This document shows, in pieces, positions 8,828-17,200 of a stretch of DNA of 64,000 nt. Below the pieces are notes generated by a model. The model was not told the origin of the DNA. It worked only from the letters and a program-made list of their open reading frames with translations, and did not search any database. This DNA comes from Nostoc sp. FACHB-892 (lineage in GTDB: Bacteria > Cyanobacteriota > Cyanobacteriia > Cyanobacteriales > Nostocaceae), in NCBI RefSeq assembly GCF_014698795.1, contig NZ_JACJTR010000007.1:1-64000 (forward strand), read 5' to 3'. Numbering within the stretch: position 1 is the stretch's first letter; each line of letters opens with the position of its first letter. Both the position numbers and the translations under genes were made by a program.

Positions 8828-9263
8828 TTGGTTGCAGAATTCGATACACAGTCCTATAACTGGGATACTTTTCTTGGGCTAATTCAGATGCCTTTGCTTC
8901 TACGCGGATAGCAACTTGTTGGGGTGTAATTCGCTTACCATTCTCATTGCCTTCTTTATATGTCTTAATGATGAACTGCTGCCAATCAGAATCTATTCGA
9001 TGTTTACCTTTATCAGCCCGTCTCGTGGTTTGGAGTGCAGCTAAACCCTCCTGTTCCCATTTTTTTACTAGCCGTCGTACCGTCCGCACAGATTTCCCTA
9101 ATTTGGCTGCTACTTCCCTTTGTCTTCCTCCGTAGGTAATCCGATCACACGGTTCTAGTAATTGCTGAATCATATCCAGTAAATGTTTATCATCTTCTGA
9201 AAGTTCAGTGGCAATTTCATAGTTTTCTAACTCTTGGTCACCATCGGGAATATCGTTTTCCAT
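8824..9263 (-). pseudogene. tnsB: tnsB remnant of a type V-K-like CRISPR-associated transposon
   Basis: From the ATG at 9263 about 146 residues remain. They resemble, from memory, the N-terminal domains of the TnsB transposase of cyanobacterial Cas12k (type V-K) transposons: an LLEPCDR-TYG segment, the HTH VAAKLGKSVRTVRRLVKKWE, then TRRADKGKHRI, a TKTYKEGN-like stretch, VAIRVEAKASEL, and YRTVYRILQPI. Homology stops at about 8824, before the RNase H DDE core, where the YgjP gene begins on the other strand. A TTG at 9320 could extend the N-terminus. tnsC, tniQ, cas12k, tracrRNA and CRISPR array are all absent from the window. Confidence 0.8.
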
Positions 9264-9539
9264 ATTTAAACATATCTGTTTAATAGAAACATAGTTGTAT
9301 TGTACTTCTGTAAAAGACAATTATTTTGTCAATTTTCGTAAAGGTTTGGAGAACTGCGATTTTCGAGAGAGGACAGATAATTTGTCATACTTTTGACAGC
9401 GGACAGCTAATGTGGCAATTATTCTCTGCCAAACTAAACTAAGGCTAAAAAGGCAAAATCCTTTTTATGCAAGGGTTTTAATGCCAATATTTTAAAAAAC
9501 ATTAATTTGTCAAGTGGTCATTTAATTTGGCAATTGACA
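9264..9539 (-). mobile_element. Transposon left end with five TnsB-type binding repeats
   Basis: Upstream of the tnsB remnant are five related 16-base repeats: 9316-9331, 9372-9387, 9402-9417, 9497-9512 and 9517-9532. The clearest reads TGACAAATTATCTGTC on the minus strand. The outermost repeat is followed after 4 bases by a terminal TGT (9537-9539 on the complement), which matches the spacing of Cas12k transposon left ends as I remember them. A 5-base target duplication would be AAATA (9540-9544), but the other end has been deleted so it cannot be confirmed. Confidence 0.75.
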
Positions 9540-9688
9540 AAATAAATATAAGCATTACAGCGCTTTGAAGCCCTTTTTTAATGGTAGTTGTAGGGCTTGT
9601 TTCCAGAGCCTTCCAATATTTTTGGGTTAATTTTGAGTAGGTTGGGGAAACAACTGGGGTAAAACTGGGGTAAATATGTAAGGTAAAG
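9540..9688 (+). promoter_or_regulatory. Integrase upstream region with GGGGTAAA direct repeats
   Basis: Between the transposon end and the integrase start the direct repeat ACTGGGGTAAA occurs twice (about 9653-9675), and a reverse-complement-like TTTACCCCAATTACCCC occurs just inside the gene. Such short repeats near a tyrosine integrase can be arm-type binding sites or an attachment region. The sequence is not a recognisable tRNA gene, although Cas12k transposons usually insert near one. Confidence 0.3.
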
Positions 9689-9877
9689 GTGTTTACCCCA
9701 ATTACCCCTTCACCTAACCCCCAAACAGACTTGGGAGAATTATGGGAAAAATACGCTGAGTTTAAAAAACCACAGGTTAGTCCTTCTACTTGTGCGGTTG
9801 ACTACCGCAAGTATCGCAATCACATTGCTAAGTTACCAACTAAAACTTTAGATGATGCGATCGCAATTCGAGACTAA
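9689..9877 (+). pseudogene. Tyrosine integrase, N-terminal fragment
   Basis: The frame starts at GTG 9689 after AGGTAAAGGT and encodes 62 residues typical of the N-terminal SAM-like core-binding domain of phage-type integrases (WEKYAEFKKPQVSPSTCAVD, then YRKYRNHIAKLP). It ends after AIAIRD because the TAA comes from the start of a small inverted-repeat element at 9875. The catalytic domain with the R-H-R-Y residues is not found downstream, so the rest is deleted. It shows that an integrative element once occupied this site. Confidence 0.7.
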
Positions 9878-9965
9878 GCTGTTCCACATTTAACTTGCAT
9901 AATTTTTCGGCTCTAACCTTTGACTGGCTTGGCTAGCAATGAAAAATTAGATGTGGTTTAGCTTA
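9875..9965. repeat. Small inverted-repeat element (MITE-like) ending the integrase
   Basis: The 91-bp element begins TAAGCTGTTCCACAT and ends with ATGTGGTTTAGCTTA, giving imperfect terminal inverted repeats that share TAAGCT and CCACAT. It encodes nothing. Its first three bases form the stop codon of the integrase fragment. Confidence 0.5.
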
Positions 9966-9992
9966 TTTACTTGCAAATCTCAGTGCTATATG

Positions 9993-10150
9993 ACTTACGC
10001 ATTGACAAGAAATACCAAATATGAATTAAGCTTAAAAACCATATCTTTCGTAAGGGCACAGCATCGTCTATTTACGTAGTTTACCGCCGTAGGCATTACA
10101 GGATAATTAAGAAAAGCCTGAAAACTTCCTTTTTAGGTAATGCCGCATAT
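9993..10150. repeat. Degenerate copy of the ACTTACGCA MITE
   Basis: It begins ACTTACGCATTGACA, the same terminus as the element at 48637-48827, and shares the later AAAAGCCTGAAA segment with it. The other terminus is eroded near 10170, where it merges with a transposase remnant. Confidence 0.4.
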
Positions 10151-10154
10151 CACG

Positions 10155-10357
10155 ATGCATTTGTACTTTGAAAAGTTTTTCGTAGGCAAAGCGACAGAGC
10201 ATCTTTTAGGAGAAGGGATACGTCCAGAACATTTAAACTTCGTTGGGTATCAAGAGTCCCAGGTACTCTAACTGCTGCAAAAATGCTGTTAGAAGACATG
10301 CCAGAAGTTGCATTTAATGACAGCGCAATGCCTAGATATCGAATTGCACCAAGTTGA
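10155..10357 (+). pseudogene. DUF4277 (IS1634-type) transposase with internal deletion
   Basis: The first part (10155-10230) reads FFVGKATEHLLGEGIRPEHL, a segment near the N-terminus of DUF4277/IS1634-family transposases common in Nostoc, as I remember them. The second part, in another frame (about 10228-10357), reads LRWVSRVPGTLTAAKMLLED and ends APS-stop, a segment from the middle of the same protein. The central region and the C-terminus are missing and a frameshift lies at the junction. It is a dead remnant. Confidence 0.55.
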
Positions 10358-10394
10358 CTGTTGACGGTTAACAGTCAACAGTCAACAGTCAACG
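10354..10394. repeat. Short tandem heptanucleotide repeat
   Basis: The heptamer AACAGTC occurs three times in tandem (10370-10391) and is preceded by its inverted version (TTGACTGTTGAC), so the tract can form a hairpin. This matches the short tandemly repeated repetitive sequences of filamentous cyanobacteria. It lies downstream of the pyrC-like gene. Confidence 0.6.
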
Positions 10395-10462
10395 GCATTT
10401 GGGTGTCTCTCATCCCATCTTTGAAATATTGGGTTTTCCCGATGCCTTTTTATAAATATTTG

Positions 10463-11782
10463 CTATACAAAAGCTACAGCTTTACCCCGCACTTGCGTAT
10501 TTACCTGGCCTTTATCATAAACGACCTCACCACCGACAATGGTGGTTTTAGCCCAGCCGGTGAGGTTCCAGCCTTCAAAGGGACTCCAACGACATTTGGT
10601 TAAAAGTTCCTCGCGCCGGACTGGACGGTATGAGTTTAAATCTACAAGCACTAAATCAGCATCAGAACCAGGTGCGATCACTCCTTTATTGGGAATACCA
10701 TAAGCCACAGCTACATTTTTTGACATCCAGTTAACAACTTGAGCCACAGTACACTTTCCTTCCATCGCCGCAGTTAACATCAAAGCTAGGGAAGTTTCTA
10801 CCCCAGGCATTCCCGAAGGACTATTGGGGTATTCTTGAGCTTTTTCTTCTAAGGTGTGCGGCGCGTGATCTGTAGCGATGAAATCAATCACGCCATCGCG
10901 CAAAGCTTGCCAAAGAACTTCGTTATCGTGGGGCGATCGCAAAGGTGGATTCATCTGTGCCAAAGTACCAATCTGCTCATAAGCACTGGTGTTCAATAAC
11001 AAATGCTGTGGCGTTACCTCCGCAGTTACCCAACTAGGTTTTTCTTGACGCAGCAAATCTGCTTCTTCGGCAGTTGACATGTGCAGAATATGCAGACGAC
11101 GGTGATATTTTTGAGAAAGTTTTAATGCTAGTTGGGTTGCAAGCAAAGCCGCTTGATTATCTTGAATTTGCGAGTGAACGGCTGGATCGTGGATGTTGGC
11201 AAATTCTTGGCGGCGTTGATTGATTCTAGCTTGGTCTTCGGCATGAACGGCAATCAAGCGATCGCCTTTGGCAAATATCGCCTCCAATGCTGTTTCGCCA
11301 TCAACTAGCAACTGACCATGCATCGACCCCATGAAAATTTTAATTCCTGGTGTTGGCTTTGCCAAAAGCAAATCTGGTAGATTCTCTGCTGTTGCCCCAA
11401 TAAAAAACCCATAATTAACTAAAGACTTTTGTGAGGCACGTTCTAGCTTGTCGTCTAAAGCCTGCTGTGTTGTTGTCAGGGGGCGCGTATTGGGCATTTC
11501 TAAAAATGTTGTGACTCCACCTTTAGCACAGGCGCAACTGGCAGTGAATAAATCTTCCTTGTGTTCTAGTCCAGGTTCCCGAAAATGCACCTGCGGATCG
11601 ATAACTCCTGGCAACAAAGTTAACCCTTCTGCGTCAATTTCAGTGGCTAGTTCCGTTTGGGAGATTTCTGGGGCAACTTCGACTATTTGGCGATCGCGCG
11701 TCAACACATCCCCAATCATCAGTTCACCATTGGGTAGAATTATGCGAGCGCGGCGAATCAATAAAATTTGTGGAGATGACAT
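10463..11782 (-). CDS. pyrC: Dihydroorotase, class I type
   Basis: The 439-residue protein has the amidohydrolase layout of class I dihydroorotases, which close carbamoyl-aspartate to dihydroorotate in pyrimidine synthesis. Visible motifs are GVIDPQVHFREPG (about 58-70), EMPNTRP, IKIFMGSMHG, LHILHMST, EVTPQHLLL and the metal Asp in ATDHAPH. The usual HxH metal motif reads QxH here, so one canonical ligand is replaced. This could mean altered metal binding or a pyrC-prime-like paralogue; I recall other cyanobacterial sequences with the same DPQVHFR. The C-terminal beta sandwich is complete. Single gene, followed by repeats and the mobile island. Confidence 0.85.
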   Translation of the reverse strand: MSSPQILLIRRARIILPNGELMIGDVLTRDRQIVEVAPEISQTELATEIDAEGLTLLPGVIDPQVHFREPGLEHKEDLFTASCACAKGGVTTFLEMPNTRPLTTTQQALDDKLERASQKSLVNYGFFIGATAENLPDLLLAKPTPGIKIFMGSMHGQLLVDGETALEAIFAKGDRLIAVHAEDQARINQRRQEFANIHDPAVHSQIQDNQAALLATQLALKLSQKYHRRLHILHMSTAEEADLLRQEKPSWVTAEVTPQHLLLNTSAYEQIGTLAQMNPPLRSPHDNEVLWQALRDGVIDFIATDHAPHTLEEKAQEYPNSPSGMPGVETSLALMLTAAMEGKCTVAQVVNWMSKNVAVAYGIPNKGVIAPGSDADLVLVDLNSYRPVRREELLTKCRWSPFEGWNLTGWAKTTIVGGEVVYDKGQVNTQVRGKAVAFV

Positions 11783-12053
11783 AAGGTTAACAAAGTTGAG
11801 ACAGGGAATTATGTGTTACGGAGAACTATGCTTTTAGGTTAAACTTATTCGCGCCCAGAGTAACCAATTTTTGCCGCGCGTTAAAAAAAAGTTTATTTTT
11901 AATTTATGAAGAAATCTGTCAAATCCACAATCTAAAATTGGTAATCAAGATGGGAACATGACTAGGAAATTAAAATTTTCCCGTTAAGATTAACAAATAA
12001 AGTCTCACTAGGCGAGTTAATTACCTACATTTTTCCTTCAGTTAAGTAATTTC

Positions 12054-12695
12054 ATGCAAAATCAAGTGTCTGATAACAACTCTAGTCAACAACCCGATAA
12101 TTCATGGATTGCAGAGCTAGGTAGAACAATTGTATTGAGCATTGTTCTAGCTCTAGGAATTCGTACCTTTGTTGCTGAAGCACGCTGGATTCCTTCGGGA
12201 TCGATGGAACCGACTCTGCATGGTACGCCAAACCAGTGGGAAGCAGACAAAATCATTGTCGATAAATTGAAGTATAAATTTGCTGACCCGCAGCGGGGAG
12301 ATATTGTAGTATTTTCGCCTACAAAAGAGCTACAAAAAGAACAATACCAGGACGCTTTTATTAAACGTGTAATTGGCTTACCTGGAGAAAAAATCCAACT
12401 TAGGGATGGCAAAGTTTATATCAACAACAAACCCCTCCCAGAAACAAATTACCTTGGTTCTGGTCAAAGTACAGTCATTGATGTTTGCCAATCAGGGCCA
12501 CAGCCACCTTTTTTAGCGAAACCCCAGACTATACCAGCCAATTCATATGTAGTACTAGGTGATAATCGTAACAATAGTTACGATGGTCGCTGCTGGGGTG
12601 TTGTCCCCCGCGAGAATATTATTGGACGGGCTGTAGTTCGGTTTTGGCCTCTAAATAATGTTGGAGGAATAGATAAATCGCCAGTATATCCCTAA
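12054..12695 (+). CDS. lepB: Signal peptidase I
   Basis: The 213-residue enzyme cleaves signal peptides from exported proteins on the outer face of the plasma or thylakoid membrane. After a short hydrophilic N-terminus there is one membrane segment (about 22-40). It is followed by the catalytic serine in PSGSMEPTL (Ser50), the general-base lysine in AFIKRVIGLPGE (about Lys104) and the box E motif GDNRNNSYDGR. Length is typical of cyanobacterial LepB. The gene stands alone between divergent pyrC and a MOSC gene, with its own AT-rich upstream region. Confidence 0.95.
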   Translation: MQNQVSDNNSSQQPDNSWIAELGRTIVLSIVLALGIRTFVAEARWIPSGSMEPTLHGTPNQWEADKIIVDKLKYKFADPQRGDIVVFSPTKELQKEQYQDAFIKRVIGLPGEKIQLRDGKVYINNKPLPETNYLGSGQSTVIDVCQSGPQPPFLAKPQTIPANSYVVLGDNRNNSYDGRCWGVVPRENIIGRAVVRFWPLNNVGGIDKSPVYP

Positions 12696-13012
12696 TTAAA
12701 CCAGTAAATAGTAAAGAGTAAACAGTTATCACAGTTTCAGTCGGGAATTTGACCCTAACTGTTACCTACCACTTGTTAGAAGTGGGGGACTCTGACGATG
12801 TGGATAAATACATCACCGATAGCTGTTAACAATTGCATGAAGTATATTTTTAAACTTCACCCCCAACCCCTCTCCTTGCTACAGGAAAGGGGGTATTTGT
12901 GTAAGCAAATACGGCATGAGATTCAGACTGTATTGCACCGAAGTAATAACCCCTATAAGTAAGAAAATAATTCTTAGATTGAAAACTGCTAAATCACCAA
13001 TCTAAAATTGCT
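12696..13012. other. Intergenic region with a dispersed palindrome
   Basis: No gene is seen. Around 12858-12892 is the cyanobacterial repeat ACCCCTCTCC...GGAAAGGGG, an imperfect palindrome that recurs at about 24713-24745 and 61103-61140. It could act as a weak terminator for lepB. Confidence 0.4.
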
Positions 13013-13795
13013 ATGATGCCTTACCTAGCCAAGATTTTATTGTATCCAGTTAAGTCACTCGATGGTGTTGAAGTTGAGAACGCTAGAGTTCTTCCCAGTG
13101 GCGCACTACAGCATGACCGCGAGTTTGCCATTTTTGACGAACAAGATAGATTTGTCAATGGCAAGCGTCATACTAAAATCCATTTGCTAAGGGCACAATT
13201 TGCACTATTAAATAGAACTATCTCTTTGCAAATGCCAGACGGCAACTCACAACAAATTTTTCATTTGGATGAGGAACGGCAAGCATTAGAAGCAACTTTG
13301 AGTAATTTTTTTGAGTTTGCTGTCAGATTAAGGCAAAACTCTTTGATGGGTTTTCCTGACGATACACACTCACTTGGGCCAACGGTAATTAGTACAGCAA
13401 CATTGGCAGAAGTAGCTTCTTGGTTTCCCGGTTTAAGTGTAGATGAAATGCGCCGTCGGATGCGTGCGAATATTGAGATTGATGGTGTACCAGCATTTTG
13501 GGAAGATCGGTTATTTAGTGAACAAGGTAATTTAGTCTCCTTTCGAGTGGGAAATGTGGATTTTTTTGGGGTTAATCCATGTCAGCGTTGTATAGTCCCG
13601 ACACGCAATTCTTACTTAGGGGAAGCTTACCCAAACTTTCAAAAAATCTTTGTAACCCAGCGACAAGCAACTCTGCCAAATTGGGTTACTTCATCGCCTT
13701 TTAATCATTTTTACAGATTGAGTGTCAATACCCAATTACACCCATCTTCAGCCGGAAAAATTTTACAAGTCGGCGATAATATTGACATATTTTAA
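13013..13795 (+). CDS. MOSC domain protein
   Basis: The 260-residue protein has the MOSC N-terminal beta barrel (LAKILLYPVKSLDGVEV, residues 4-20, through HDREFAIFDEQD) followed by the MOSC domain. The domain has the conserved cysteine in VNPCQRCIVPTR, where the family carries a persulfide or molybdenum cofactor sulfur. The family includes YcbX/YiiM and mARC-type proteins acting in N-hydroxylated-compound reduction with a ferredoxin-like partner. No electron-transfer domain is fused, so the partner must be separate. Two adjacent ATG codons (13013 and 13016) are possible starts. It stands alone and is followed by a hairpin terminator 26 bases after the stop. Confidence 0.85.
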   Translation: MMPYLAKILLYPVKSLDGVEVENARVLPSGALQHDREFAIFDEQDRFVNGKRHTKIHLLRAQFALLNRTISLQMPDGNSQQIFHLDEERQALEATLSNFFEFAVRLRQNSLMGFPDDTHSLGPTVISTATLAEVASWFPGLSVDEMRRRMRANIEIDGVPAFWEDRLFSEQGNLVSFRVGNVDFFGVNPCQRCIVPTRNSYLGEAYPNFQKIFVTQRQATLPNWVTSSPFNHFYRLSVNTQLHPSSAGKILQVGDNIDIF

Positions 13796-13821
13796 CAATA
13801 AAATTAACATTTATTTAAAGT

Positions 13822-13856
13822 AAAAAATCCAAAGTAAATTTTTTTGGATTTTTTTT
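13822..13856 (+). terminator. Rho-independent terminator after the MOSC gene
   Basis: AAAAAATCCAAA (13822-13833) pairs with TTTGGATTTTTT (13843-13854) across a 9-base loop and continues into a T run. The AT-rich stem could terminate in both directions. The rest of the gap to the kinase start (13857-14282) holds no recognised feature. Confidence 0.6.
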
Positions 13857-14282
13857 GTTTTTAGTATGTATTTGGATGAGAATTTTGAAATTGTTGTACT
13901 TAAATATAAGTTTTTGTACAAGTCCAGAGTTTGGAGACCGGAAAATCAAAACATCAACAATTAAAAATTAAATTTAGGATTGGGTGCTAATGGCAACCTG
14001 AATTTTAGAATGGCATACTGTAACTTATTAGTTAAATTTCAGTTCAGTTGAGATATTGCCAGTTAAAACTGAGCAAATTTAGGTGTTAGCACAAAGTCTG
14101 AAAATTAGGCGTTGGAGGAACTCAACCAATCAAGTAAGTGTATGTTAAGTATTATACCATACTAAAATTTTACGAAGATATGTCATGCTCAAAGCGATCG
14201 CACACAGTAATTACCATAAGACTAAGTGTAGCGGATATGGCAAAAATACCCCTAATATACGTTGGGGAAGAAGCAAACAATA

Positions 14283-17200
14283 ATGTTATCCAAACTTCAG
14301 CCCGTCAAATCCATTAATCGCTTAGTTGGCATTTATGCCAAGATGCCTCTGAGGTATGTTCTGATTGTGCCCTTTATATTGCAAATTTGTGGGGCTGTAG
14401 GGCTTGTGGGCTATCTTTCGTATCACAACGGTCAAAAAGCGGTAAAGGAGCTTGCTAGTCAATTAGAAAATGAAATCTGCGATCGCATTGAACAGCATCT
14501 TGACAACTATTTAACAACCCCAAAGCAAATCAATCAAATCAACTTAGATGCAATTGAGCTAGATTTGCTCAACCTTTCGGACTTTAAAACCACCGGAAAT
14601 TACTTTTGGAAACAAATGCAGGTTTTCAATGTTGGCTACAACAGCTTTGCCAACTCCAAAGGTGAATTTATCGGTATTGAACGTTTAGATAATGGCATGC
14701 TCTTAATTAACGAAGTTACCGAAAAGCATGGTATCGGGAAACTTCATGTTTACAATACAGACTTGAAGGGGAATCGCCGCCAGCTTCAGCAAGTTAAAAA
14801 TTATGATCCTCGTGTAGAGGCGTGGTATGCAGATGCTGTCAAGGCGGGTAAACCCGTTTGGAGCCAAATTTATCAATGGGAAGATAAACCAGAAGTTTTA
14901 TCTATATCTTCTAGCTATCCTGTTTACGATAAAACTCACAAACTAATCGGGGTAATTAGTGTTGATTTAATTTTGTCACAAATCAGCAACTTTTTAGCCA
15001 ACTTAAATACCAAAAAATTGGGTAAGACTTTTATTTTAGAGCGTTCCGGGTTAATAGTGGCTTCTTCTAGTACCGAGCCACCGTATACCATCACTAATAA
15101 TCAAATAAAACGTCGATCAGCATTAGACAGTCAAAATGATTTAATTCGACTCACAACCCAGTCGTTGATCAAACGCTTTGGTAATCTTGAGTTCATGGCC
15201 GCGAAGCAACAGCTAAACTTTACCGCCAATGGAATGCATTATTTTGTGCAGGTAAAAAGTTGGAAGGATCAACTGGGTTTAGATTGGCTAATCGTGGCGG
15301 TGATTCCAGAAAGCGAATTTATGGAACAAATTAACGCTAACACCCGCATCACCATTTTGCTCTGTGCAATTGCTTTTTTAGTAGCTACAACAATTGGGAT
15401 GTTGACTGCTCAGTGGGTAATTAAGCCGATTTTGCAATTAAACATATCAGCTAAGAAAATTGCTCAAGGGGAATGGGAGCAAACACCAGAAATTCAGCGT
15501 TCCGATGAACTAGGAGAACTAGCAAAGTCATTTGAAACGATGGCAAAGCAACTCCAAGCATCCTTTAGTACTTTGGAAGCAAAGAATACCCAGATGCAAG
15601 TCTTAAATGAGGCGTTATCTCACAGTCAGAGTCGGCTAACTCAATTTTTAGAAGCCATGCCAGTAGGTGTATTTATCATCGATGCTGGAGGTGAACCTTA
15701 TTATATAAATCATATTGGGCAGCAAATTCTTGGTCAAGGAGCGCTCGCAGAAATTAGCGGCGAACAATTGTCAGAGGTATATCAAGCTTACCTTGCCGGG
15801 ACAGATCAACTTTACCCCAGCGATCGCCTGCCGATTTTGAGAGCATTGCTTGGGGAAAGCGCCAGGATTGATGATATGGAAATTCGCTATTTTGGCAAGA
15901 TTATTCCCGTTGAAGTATTGGGAAAGCCAATTTATGATGAATCAGGAAATCTTGCATTTGCGATCGCTACATTTTTTGATATCACCCAACGCAAACAAGC
16001 AGAAAACTTATTAGCAGAATATAATCGCACCTTAGAGGCTCAAGTAAAAAAACGTACTGAAGAGTTTCAGCAAGCGATCGAGCAACTGCAAACTACCCAA
16101 CAAGAACTGATTCAATCGCAAAAAATTGCTGCACAGGAACAACAAGCAGCCATTCGTGAAGCTGCGCGAAGTACCGCCGCTAACCTTGCCAAAAGCGAAT
16201 TTCTTGCTAACATGAGCCACGAACTACGTACCCCACTCAATGCCATTCTCGGTTTTACCCAAATCATGAGCCGAGATTATTCGTTATCTGGCGAGCATCA
16301 AGAAAACTTGACAATTATTAATCGTGCTGGCGAACATCTACTCAACTTAATTAACGACATCCTAGAAATGTCCAAAATCGAAGCTGGCAGAATCACACTG
16401 AATAACAGCAGCTTTGACTTAATTCATGTATTAAAGAACTTAGAAGAGATGTTGCACTTGCGTGCTGCATCTAAAAATTTAGAATTAGTGTTTGAATATG
16501 CACAAAACATTCCTAAATACATAGAAACGGATGAAAATAAATTGTGTCAAGTCTTGCTCAACCTCTTGGGAAATGCCATCAAATTTACTAATACTGGGAG
16601 GGTAATGTTACGGGTAAGACTGGGGGCTGGGGGTTGGGGAAACGAGGAGCAGGGACAGAATCTCTCTCATTCCCCTCATCTCTTATTTGAGGTAGAAGAT
16701 ACTGGTTGTGGTATTGCTCCACAAGAAATTGACTTGCTATTTGAAGCTTTTGAGCAAACCGAAATCGGCAGAAAATCCCAACAAGGTACGGGATTAGGTT
16801 TAGCGATTAGCCGGAAATACGTGCAACTGATGGGAGGAAATATTACTGTTAGGAGTATGCCTGGTATCGGTAGTACATTTACTTTTGATGTTCAGATTGC
16901 TCTAACTTGCCCCAGAGAAATCCCGACAAACCAAATTAGATACCAAATTCTAACTTTAGCTTCCAATGAAAAAACATACCGCATCTTAGTAGTTGACGAC
17001 TCCAAAGAAAGCCGATTGTTGCTAGTTAAAATTCTCACATCTCTAGGATTTGAAGTCAAAGAAGCTAAAGATGGTAGTGAAGCCGTTGCTAATTGGGAAT
17101 CTTGGCAACCACACTTAATTTTTATGGATATGCGAATGCCAGTCATGGACGGTTACGAAGCAACAAGAATGATTAAAACTAAACAAATAGGTTATGGGGC

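Noticed and set aside
9540..9688. tRNA target of the CRISPR-associated transposon
   Set aside because: V-K transposons usually sit near tRNA genes, but no tRNA stem pattern or T-loop consensus is present to the right of the left end.
13822..14282. Riboswitch or leader RNA upstream of the hybrid kinase
   Set aside because: Beyond the terminator hairpin no known riboswitch motif could be recognised.
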